A stretch of DNA of 64,000 bases from Eremophila alpestris peregrina (Eukaryota; Chordata; Aves; Passeriformes; Alaudidae): the NCBI GenBank assembly GCA_009792885.1, contig WMCF01000029.1, positions 9,239,478-9,303,477 on the forward strand, read 5' to 3'. Each line of letters opens with the position of its first letter. Within the stretch, counting starts at the first letter, position 1. Positions 62,301 to 64,000 of this stretch are shown here, in pieces. The notes below the pieces were generated by a model. It saw only the letters and a list, made by a program, of their open reading frames with translations. It did not search any database and was not told where the DNA came from. The position numbers and the translations under genes were made by a program.

Positions 62301-63212
62301 TCAGTGCCTTTACTGTTTTAATTCTCATGCTTCTGATTCACACGTTGTGTTGCAGAGAGGACCTCCTCTATCTCAGTTTTCTCATTCTGTGTCCCCCAGG
62401 CATCTCATACCCACGATGCCATCACTGAGGCTGCCCAGCTGATGAAGGAGGCTGTGGATGACATCATGGTCACTTTAAATGAGGCTGCAAGTGAAGTTGG
62501 CATGGTTGGAGGTATGGTAGACTCCATTGCAGAGGCAATGACCAAGGTGAGCACAGAAATGGACCCCTTTCTCACTTTGTGCTTGAAAGCTGATCACATT
62601 GCAGAGCTTTGGACAAACTGGTGCTGATTCAGTGGTCAGTCATGAAATACTGTCACAGGAAACCTGAGGATTGATTTTGCATATTGTAAAATAAAACTGA
62701 TGTGACCCATGGAGCTCATGTTTACAACCTACATGGTACCTGTCAGTAGAATTCCTACCAAATAGTTTGTTCAGCAATGTTCTGGCATCTAAGTAATCTT
62801 ATATTTTCTGGCATGAACATTTTGGTTTATAGCTGTTGCACCTTCCTTTCTCTATTAGCTGAGAAGAGCAGATTGTTTGACATTGTGTGAGAAGCAAACC
62901 TCATGCTCCAAAACTTTGCACTGTACATTCTCTGCATCTTCCATGCTCATGACCTGGGCTCAGGTATTTGCTGAGCTTCTCTGTAAATCCTGGTGCAGTT
63001 TTCACTTGTGTATCTTGAGAGAGAAGATCATAGGATTGAATACATAATATAATTTTCCTATTGCTGTTTATTGTGACTTTTTAATGCTGTGTTCTCCCTC
63101 TGTCTTGCAGCTGGATGAAGGTACACCTCCAGATCCAAAAGGAACTTTTGTTGATTATCAGACCACTGTGGTGAAATATTCTAAAGCCATTGCTGTTACA
63201 GCGCAGGAAATG
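8211..63212 (+). CDS. TLN2: Talin-2 (TLN2), 5' two-thirds, joined from 41 coding exons; 3' end outside window
   Basis: Talin-2 is a cytoplasmic adaptor that activates integrins through its FERM head and links them to F-actin and vinculin through a rod of helical bundles. The exons listed below join in frame to residues 1-1872: F0-F3 head about 1-405, flexible linker about 406-486, rod R1-R9 about 487-1825, start of R10. Conserved functional positions visible (talin-1 numbers in brackets): Lys327 (K324) and Glu1772 (E1770), the F3-R9 autoinhibition pair; Arg361/Trp362 (R358/W359) at the integrin NPxY site; Gln436-Gln437, the calpain cleavage region; Thr812, Thr836, Thr870, Thr904, the R3 threonine belt; Gly1406, Trp1632, Ser1643, the KANK site in R7; Lys1532 and Lys1546, the LD-motif site in R8. 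Ser339 (Cys336 in talin-1) marks talin-2. No frameshift or internal stop was seen. ATG 8211 has a strong context (gcaccATGG). The next exon should begin near residue 1873 beyond 64000. Confidence 0.97.
10952..11049 (+). CDS. TLN2: TLN2 coding exon 2 (residues 46-78, F0)
   Basis: Encodes ASDYGLFLSDDDPRKG through YMLRNG, the second half of F0. Acceptor gcacag, donor gtatgg. Enters in phase 1 and leaves in phase 0. Confidence 0.98.
11665..11794 (+). CDS. TLN2: TLN2 coding exon 3 (residues 79-122, F0/F1 boundary)
   Basis: Encodes DILEYKKKQRPQKIRM, then the start of F1 (VDDSKTVGELLVTICSRIG). Acceptor tcctag, donor gtaagg. Ends with one base of codon 122. Confidence 0.98.
13044..13196 (+). CDS. 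TLN2: TLN2 coding exon 4 (residues 122-173, F1 and its loop)
   Basis: Encodes ITNYEEYSL and the long charged insertion of F1 (IEEKKEESTGTLKKDRTLL, then a lysine/arginine-rich stretch to HTDDD). In talins this loop is largely unstructured and contacts acidic lipids. Acceptor ccag, donor gtgagt. Confidence 0.98.
14004..14146 (+). CDS. TLN2: TLN2 coding exon 5 (residues 173-220, end of F1 to start of F2)
   Basis: Encodes LNWLDHSRTFREQGVDENE and LLRRKFFYSDQNVDSRD to YVQ. Acceptor ttgcag, donor gtacag. Phase returns to zero at the end. Residues match talin-2 closely. Confidence 0.98.
15256..15305. repeat. TG/CA-rich alternating purine-pyrimidine tract
   Basis: Contains tgtgtgt, gcacacaca, tatgtgtgtacatacaca in close succession: a degenerate microsatellite with inverted TG and CA blocks. 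It could form Z-DNA or short hairpins (inference). Confidence 0.5.
15590..15717 (+). CDS. TLN2: TLN2 coding exon 6 (residues 221-263, F2)
   Basis: Encodes ARDDILNGSHPVSFEKAC through KHKPGFL. F2 is the helical, ACBP-like FERM subdomain that bears a basic membrane-binding patch. Acceptor ccccag, donor gtaaac. Leaves in phase 2. Confidence 0.98.
15718..20694. other. TLN2: TLN2 intron 6, about 5 kb, the longest in the window
   Basis: No coding sequence or clear transposon. Roughly 17900-19250 is AT-rich with TAATTA-like and GATA-like words and little simple repeat, so it could hold conserved regulatory sequence, but nothing here proves it. Confidence 0.7.
20695..20758 (+). CDS. TLN2: TLN2 coding exon 7 (residues 263-284, F2)
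   Basis: Smallest exon in the window (64 nt). Encodes LKEFLPKEYTKQRGAEKRIF, with the one-residue-longer RGAEKR form of talin-2. It follows the longest intron (about 5 kb). Acceptor after a long T tract (ctcctag), donor gtaagg. Confidence 0.97.
22772..22876 (+). CDS. TLN2: TLN2 coding exon 8 (residues 285-319, F2/F3)
   Basis: Encodes EHKNCGEMSEIEAKVKYVK and LRTYGVSFFLVK, leading into F3. Acceptor ttacag, donor gtactg. Third codon positions are GC-rich, with several CpG dinucleotides. Confidence 0.98.
23200..23355 (+). CDS. TLN2: TLN2 coding exon 9 (residues 320-371, F3 PTB-like core)
   Basis: F3 is the PTB-like subdomain that binds the beta-integrin NPxY tail and triggers activation. It shows Lys327 (autoinhibition contact, talin-1 K324), Leu328 (talin-1 L325), Ser339 (talin-2-type; Cys336 in talin-1) and Arg361-Trp362 (talin-1 R358/W359). 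Acceptor ttgcag, donor gtaatc. Confidence 0.98.
24220..24321 (+). CDS. TLN2: TLN2 coding exon 10 (residues 372-405, end of F3)
   Basis: Encodes DFGEYQESYYSVQTTEGEQ and the C-terminal helix of F3, ending YIDIILKK. Acceptor cttcag, donor gtacag. Confidence 0.98.
26110..26141 (+). repeat. 16-bp perfect tandem duplication
   Basis: The unit tttctatgatttgtag occurs twice head to tail (26110-26125, 26126-26141). Resembles replication slippage. Confidence 0.9.
26340..26720 (-). mobile_element. Decayed LTR-like repeat, probably antisense to TLN2
   Basis: The segment running from ggccttcaggtacattaag through ggggctacacccaaaatggg, then ggtccattcacatatcaggg, and further to gggattgttttgtctgacc resembles, from memory, an LTR family common in passerine genomes, in inverse orientation. 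Edges are approximate, no target duplication was found and the family name is not claimed. Confidence 0.5.
27050..27126 (+). CDS. TLN2: TLN2 coding exon 11 (residues 406-431, head-rod linker)
   Basis: Encodes KQSKDRFGLEGDEESTMLEE then SVSPKK, the acidic start of the flexible head-rod linker. Acceptor ctctctag after a C/T tract, donor gtgagt. Leaves in phase 2. Confidence 0.97.
28691..28871 (+). CDS. TLN2: TLN2 coding exon 12 (residues 431-491, linker with calpain region)
   Basis: Encodes PTILQQQFNRTGKVEHGSVA through GQMHRGHMPPL. Gln436-Gln437 align with the talin-1 calpain-2 cleavage bond Q433/Q434. GC-rich, with a CpG-dense middle. Residue 432 is Pro where I recall Arg in human talin-2. Acceptor ccccag, donor gtgaga. 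Confidence 0.97.
29590..30320. repeat. GC-rich dispersed repeat, possibly an old retroelement relic
   Basis: Pyrimidine-rich start (long T run near 29585), then GC-rich sequence with internal near-duplicates ctgcagttcccttcagg (29777-29793) and ctgcagttcctttcagg (29859-29875). A 32-bp stretch at 30117-30148 recurs at 51574-51605 with one mismatch, which argues for a dispersed family. It resembles, from memory, an abundant old avian repeat, but I cannot name it. Open frames up to 176 codons here are compositional and not genes. Confidence 0.55.
30746..30859 (+). CDS. TLN2: TLN2 coding exon 13 (residues 492-529, rod R1)
   Basis: First rod exon: TSAQQALMGTINTSMHAVQ to LPPLGQDM. R1 is a five-helix bundle. 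Acceptor ttgcag, donor gtgagt. Confidence 0.97.
31472..31580 (+). CDS. TLN2: TLN2 coding exon 14 (residues 530-566, R1)
   Basis: Encodes ASRVWVQNKVDESKHEIHSQ to VVNLTA. Acceptor cttcag, donor gtaaat. Leaves in phase 1. Confidence 0.97.
32251..32459 (+). CDS. TLN2: TLN2 coding exon 15 (residues 566-635, R1)
   Basis: Encodes GDPVDTDYTAVGCAITTISS and LLAALMDDEVGSGEDLLKA to PTSGE. In talins, the region after TDYTAVGC contains a buried vinculin-binding helix. Acceptor ctgcag, donor gtgagt. Confidence 0.97.
32602..32700 (+). CDS. TLN2: TLN2 coding exon 16 (residues 636-668, R1/R2)
   Basis: Encodes PRQTVLTAAGSIGQASGELL to ETDERFQ. The preceding intron is only 142 bp. Acceptor tcccag, donor gtaatg. 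Confidence 0.97.
33743..33910 (+). CDS. TLN2: TLN2 coding exon 17 (residues 669-724, R2)
   Basis: Encodes DVLMSLAKAVANAAAMLVLK to TSQLVACAK. R2 is a four-helix bundle rich in alanine. Acceptor tttacag, donor gtgagg. Followed by the shortest intron in the window. Confidence 0.98.
34024..34318 (+). CDS. TLN2: TLN2 coding exon 18 (residues 725-823, R2/R3)
   Basis: Largest exon here (295 nt). Encodes VVSPTISSPVCQEQLIEAGK through TDTIMCVTESIFSSMGDA. Thr812 is the first of the four buried R3 threonines that make R3 the weakest, first-unfolding bundle. I count 23 CpG dinucleotides, unlike any neighbouring exon. Acceptor atgcag, donor gtgagt, leaving in phase 1. Confidence 0.98.
34757..34782. repeat. 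26-bp perfect palindrome
   Basis: The half-site aagatggttttag is followed directly by its exact reverse complement, with no spacer. It lies in intron 18, outside any recognised repeat. It can form a cruciform or RNA hairpin; function unknown. Confidence 0.95.
35244..35410 (+). CDS. TLN2: TLN2 coding exon 19 (residues 823-878, R3)
   Basis: Encodes GEMVRQARVLAQATSDLVNA to TARMVEAAK. Thr836 and Thr870 align with talin-1 T833 and T867 of the R3 threonine belt; R3 also binds RIAM when folded. Acceptor ccgcag, donor gtaccg. Confidence 0.98.
36491..36619 (+). CDS. TLN2: TLN2 coding exon 20 (residues 879-921, R3/R4)
   Basis: Encodes GAAANPENEDQQQRLREAAE and ATNAAAQNAIKKKIVNRLE. Thr904 aligns with talin-1 T901, the last threonine of the R3 belt. 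Acceptor gtgcag. The donor reads gttgga, a weak non-consensus GT site. Reading on from it reaches a stop within 14 codons, so splicing here is needed. Confidence 0.95.
38039..38152 (+). CDS. TLN2: TLN2 coding exon 21 (residues 922-959, R4)
   Basis: Encodes IAAKQAAAAATQTIAASQNA to QQLVQSCK. The first residue is Ile where I recall Val in human talin-2. Acceptor ccaaag, donor gtaaac. Confidence 0.96.
38765..38787. repeat. Short palindromic direct repeat (gttatataac twice)
   Basis: agttatataact (38765-38776) is self-complementary, and its core gttatataac recurs at 38778-38787. May be chance in AT-rich DNA. Confidence 0.6.
39548..39607 (+). repeat. 30-bp perfect tandem duplication
   Basis: The unit tctgaaagcaggacattctc plus ten more bases occurs twice with no mismatch (39548-39577, 39578-39607). 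The identity suggests a recent event. Confidence 0.95.
39923..40036 (+). CDS. TLN2: TLN2 coding exon 22 (residues 960-997, R4)
   Basis: Encodes NVADHIPQLVQGVRGSQAQA to SSQNFLQ. The first residue is Asn where I recall Ala. Acceptor ttttag, donor gtgaag. Confidence 0.97.
41305..41439 (+). CDS. TLN2: TLN2 coding exon 23 (residues 998-1042, R4)
   Basis: Encodes PGSKMVASAKAAVPTVTDQA to ELRTASQK. R4 begins the R4-R8 segment that forms actin-binding site 2 in talins. Acceptor gcacag, donor gtgggt. Confidence 0.98.
42361..42489 (+). CDS. TLN2: TLN2 coding exon 24 (residues 1043-1085, R4/R5)
   Basis: Encodes AHEACGPMEIDSALNTVQTL to QLKPLPGET. Acceptor gaacag, donor gtaatt. Confidence 0.97.
43086..43188 (+). 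CDS. TLN2: TLN2 coding exon 25 (residues 1086-1120, R5)
   Basis: Encodes LEKCTQDLGSTSKAVGSSMA to AAQGNEHYT. Acceptor ccccag, donor gtactg. Leaves in phase 1. Confidence 0.97.
44760..44968 (+). CDS. TLN2: TLN2 coding exon 26 (residues 1120-1189, R5)
   Basis: Encodes GVAARETAQALKTLAQAARG to DSQQRLAQ. Acceptor ccacag, donor gtaagc. Confidence 0.98.
45766..45885 (+). CDS. TLN2: TLN2 coding exon 27 (residues 1190-1229, R5/R6)
   Basis: Encodes VAKAVSHSLNNCVNCLPGQK to SSKKLLVDS. Acceptor ttgtag, donor gtaagg. Confidence 0.98.
46736..46933 (+). CDS. TLN2: TLN2 coding exon 28 (residues 1230-1295, R6)
   Basis: Encodes LPPSSKSFQEAQSELNQAAA to AGIEMAGQAQ, the core of R6. Acceptor ttacag, donor gtaagt (full consensus). 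Confidence 0.98.
48940..49079 (+). CDS. TLN2: TLN2 coding exon 29 (residues 1296-1342, R6)
   Basis: Encodes TKEDQIQVIGNLKSISMASS to NLLAAAAR. Acceptor ttccag, donor gtaagg. Leaves in phase 2. Confidence 0.98.
49080..51731. other. TLN2: TLN2 intron 29
   Basis: About 2.65 kb. Its 3' part carries the 32-bp match to the intron 12 repeat (51574-51605), 127 bp before exon 30. No coding content. Confidence 0.75.
51574..51605 (+). repeat. Fragment of the dispersed repeat also seen at 30117-30148
   Basis: Starts ttttcccagaggtgccacca and matches the intron 12 copy over 32 bp with a single t/c difference. Similarity fades outside this core, so this is an old or truncated copy. Confidence 0.7.
51732..51825 (+). 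CDS. TLN2: TLN2 coding exon 30 (residues 1342-1373, R6/R7)
   Basis: Encodes AVTESINQLITLCTQQAPGQ to ALRELE. R7 starts about here. Acceptor ccccag, donor gtatta. Confidence 0.98.
52869..52958 (+). CDS. TLN2: TLN2 coding exon 31 (residues 1374-1403, R7)
   Basis: Encodes TVKGMLDNPNEPVSDLSYFD to EGVMENSK. Residue 1397 is Gly where I recall Ser in human talin-2. Acceptor tttcag, donor gtaatt. Confidence 0.97.
54065..54187 (+). CDS. TLN2: TLN2 coding exon 32 (residues 1404-1444, R7)
   Basis: Encodes VLGESMAGISQNAKTGDLLV to TEAAAQ. Gly1406 aligns with talin-1 G1404, part of the KANK-binding surface of R7. The acceptor is ttttgag, with G at position -3, an uncommon form; the next AG downstream would delete needed residues. 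Donor gtaaga. Confidence 0.95.
55437..55580 (+). CDS. TLN2: TLN2 coding exon 33 (residues 1445-1492, R7/R8)
   Basis: Encodes AAYLVGISDPNSQAGQQGLV to PASSPSQ. R8 is a four-helix bundle inserted into a loop of R7. Acceptor ttgcag, donor gtgatg. A solo LTR begins 98 bp after the exon end. Confidence 0.98.
55673..55678. repeat. Left target-site duplication of the intron 33 LTR (gtgcct)
   Basis: Hexamer next to the LTR end TGTAGC; identical copy at 56144-56149. Confidence 0.85.
55679..56143 (-). mobile_element. Solo LTR, minus strand, in intron 33, with perfect 6-bp target duplication
   Basis: A 465-bp element bounded by TGTAGC and CCACA, so TG...CA on either strand, flanked by gtgcct at 55673-55678 and 56144-56149. 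On the minus strand it has ATTGG boxes (from 55999-56003 and 55910-55914), a TATA-like CTTAAG near 55890 and AATAAA at 55842-55837, followed by a U5-like stretch. The order U3-R-U5 and the lack of internal sequence indicate a solo LTR. It is unlike the 2.6-kb LTR, so a different family. It fills 465 of the 632 bp of the intron. Confidence 0.88.
56144..56149. repeat. Right target-site duplication of the intron 33 LTR (gtgcct)
   Basis: Directly follows the LTR end CCACA and lies 63 bp before the acceptor boundary of exon 34. Confidence 0.85.
56213..56374 (+). CDS. TLN2: TLN2 coding exon 34 (residues 1493-1546, R8)
   Basis: Encodes VLSAATIVAKHTSALCNACR to ANLVKTIK. Lys1532 and Lys1546 align with talin-1 K1530 and K1544, which bind LD motifs of RIAM, DLC1 and paxillin. 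Acceptor ctcacag lies only 63 bp after the target duplication of the intron 33 LTR. Donor gtacaa. Confidence 0.98.
57450..57590 (+). CDS. TLN2: TLN2 coding exon 35 (residues 1547-1593, R8 back to R7)
   Basis: Encodes ALDGDFSEENRNKCRIATAP to IPAQISSE, returning from the inserted R8 to the last R7 helix. Acceptor ttccag, donor gtaagg. Confidence 0.98.
58698..58879 (+). CDS. TLN2: TLN2 coding exon 36 (residues 1594-1655, R7/R9)
   Basis: Encodes GSRAQEPILVSARTMLESSS and INPKDPPTWSVLAGHSHTVS. Trp1632 and Ser1643 align with talin-1 W1630 and S1641 of the KANK site. Acceptor ccacag, donor gtatgt. Leaves in phase 2. Confidence 0.98.
59285..59417 (+). CDS. TLN2: TLN2 coding exon 37 (residues 1655-1698, R9)
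   Basis: Encodes DKAPGQRECDFSIDGINRCI to ATRDDISVE. R9 masks the integrin site of F3 in autoinhibited talin. Acceptor ttgcag, donor gtgagg. Confidence 0.98.
60759..60860 (+). CDS. TLN2: TLN2 coding exon 38 (residues 1699-1732, R9)
   Basis: Encodes ALQEQLTSVVQEIGHLIDPI to AAQLGHK. Acceptor ctttag, donor gtactg. Confidence 0.98.
61628..61798 (+). CDS. TLN2: TLN2 coding exon 39 (residues 1733-1789, R9)
   Basis: Encodes VTQLASYFEPLVLAAVGVAS and DQSKTLAESALQMLYAAKEG. Glu1772, in the TLAES motif, aligns with talin-1 E1770, the R9 residue that salt-bridges F3 in autoinhibition. Acceptor ctcag, donor gtaagg. Confidence 0.98.
62400..62546 (+). CDS. TLN2: TLN2 coding exon 40 (residues 1790-1838, R9)
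   Basis: Encodes ASHTHDAITEAAQLMKEAVD to SIAEAMTK, the end of R9. Acceptor ccccag, donor gtgagc. Confidence 0.98.
63111..63212 (+). CDS. TLN2: TLN2 coding exon 41 (residues 1839-1872, start of R10)
   Basis: Encodes LDEGTPPDPKGTFVDYQTTV to AVTAQEM, the last TLN2 exon in the window. Acceptor ttgcag, donor gtaagg. No exon for the expected next segment (about MTKSVTNPEE in human) was found up to 64000, so the gene runs off the end. Confidence 0.98.
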
Positions 63213-64000
63213 GTAAGGAATTACCTTTGCAGGCTCCAAACTCTGTGTGCATAAGGAGTATAGAATTATCTGCACAGTGTTGAGACACTCTTGATCATCA
63301 AATTTTCAGTAACTTTATCTCTTTAGGGGGAATGGAGCAAAAGGAGTGATGATTTTGTCAATTTAACTCTTCCATCTTAGTGGTGTGATCACAGAGGGGT
63401 CCTCTACAGGAGGAGCATTGATTTGGATTGTGCACAGAAGCTCTTTGTTTGGTTCCTTTTGGAGGAGAAATAAAAGGAAAACCACATGCTTTTTCATCAG
63501 CCCATTTACTGGGCTGAAATGCCACCTGTTTATCTGTGATTTCAGGTTACTCTTTCACACTTGTTTCATGTAGCCAGTGAAATAACATCAGTGTTTTCGG
63601 AGCCCCATAATGCTTAACGAATGAATGCAGATCACCACCCCACATTGTCCTTTTCCTTCATTTCTGACTCACTTGGGTTTAAAAAAAGAAAGAAGTGACA
63701 CCTGTTGAACTGAGATTTTTCTTGGCTTGCATTTCACAGTAATGCACGGTGTGTTTTCCCTTGGAACAGTACAGTGGTTGCTAATTTGTTGTTGAGAGAG
63801 TTGAGGTGGCTGTTTATGAGTGCTACAGACAAGGCTTTTCACAAAGTTGATTGCTCTTGCAGTCAAGACAGGTCCATGATTCTGCTATCTATGACAGTAG
63901 AAATCTGTCTAAAACTAGTTTTGTCCCAGGGATGGACCTCCATTGTTTTTACTTACATTAATTTGAGACAGAAGAACTATCTCTGTTAAAAGGTAGGAAT

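Larger units (their letters stand above)
57591..64000. other. TLN2: TLN2 introns 35-41 (around exons 36-41) to window end
   Basis: Introns 57591-58697, 58880-59284, 59418-60758, 60861-61627, 61799-62399, 62547-63110 and 63213 onward. AT-rich and unremarkable. The last intron continues past the window. Confidence 0.8.

Noticed and set aside
8211..63212. Talin-1 (TLN1) as the identity
   Set aside because: Exon translations follow talin-2 at diagnostic sites (ICVRQCNVV, RGAEKR, Ser339, NPENEDQQQR).
1..64000. mir-190a, known to lie in a TLN2 intron in mammals
   Set aside because: I looked for its mature sequence (tgatatgtttgatata) and did not see it. In mammals it lies nearer the 3' end of the gene, probably beyond this window.

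Overview
The window holds one gene, on the + strand: talin-2 (TLN2), a large cytoskeletal adaptor linking integrins to actin. I could place 41 coding exons, from the start codon at 8211 to 63212. They join in frame to 5,616 nt, residues 1-1872 of a protein that is about 2,540 residues in vertebrates. The last third (rest of rod domain R10, R11-R13 and the dimerisation helix) lies beyond position 64000. Every exon was placed by matching its translation to talin family sequence as I know it and by checking AG/GT boundaries and codon phase. Phase closes at every junction. The paralogue is talin-2, not talin-1: the N-terminus has the two-residue-longer ICVRQCNVV form, F3 carries Ser339, and the rod sequence follows talin-2 throughout.

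The organism looks like a bird, probably a songbird. The gene is compact for a TLN2 (introns 113 bp to 5 kb). The background is AT-rich and CpG-poor. The mobile elements are retroviral LTRs, one of which resembles a repeat I associate with passerine genomes. No searches were run, so the species is inference.

Layout: 1-8175 is non-coding (a 5' intron or upstream DNA). It contains a CpG-rich solo LTR (2624-3177) with a 6-bp target duplication and a 20-bp minisatellite (7841-8027) broken by an N. 8176-24321 carries exons 1-10, the FERM head (F0-F3). 27050-28871 carries the linker with the calpain site. From 30746 to 63212 lie exons for rod domains R1-R9 and the start of R10. Intron 10 holds a decayed LTR-like stretch, intron 12 a GC-rich dispersed repeat with a short match in intron 29, and intron 33 a second intact solo LTR with a perfect 6-bp duplication. 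All three LTR-like elements read antisense to TLN2.

I found no second protein-coding gene, tRNA, rRNA, CRISPR or operon-like structure. Long open frames outside the exons are antisense shadows or lie in repeats. I did not find a convincing new biological system. The items most worth a second look are the collapsed minisatellite just upstream of the first coding exon, the LTR filling most of intron 33, a CpG-dense exon 18, a 26-bp perfect palindrome in intron 18, and two atypical splice sites (exon 20 donor, exon 32 acceptor).
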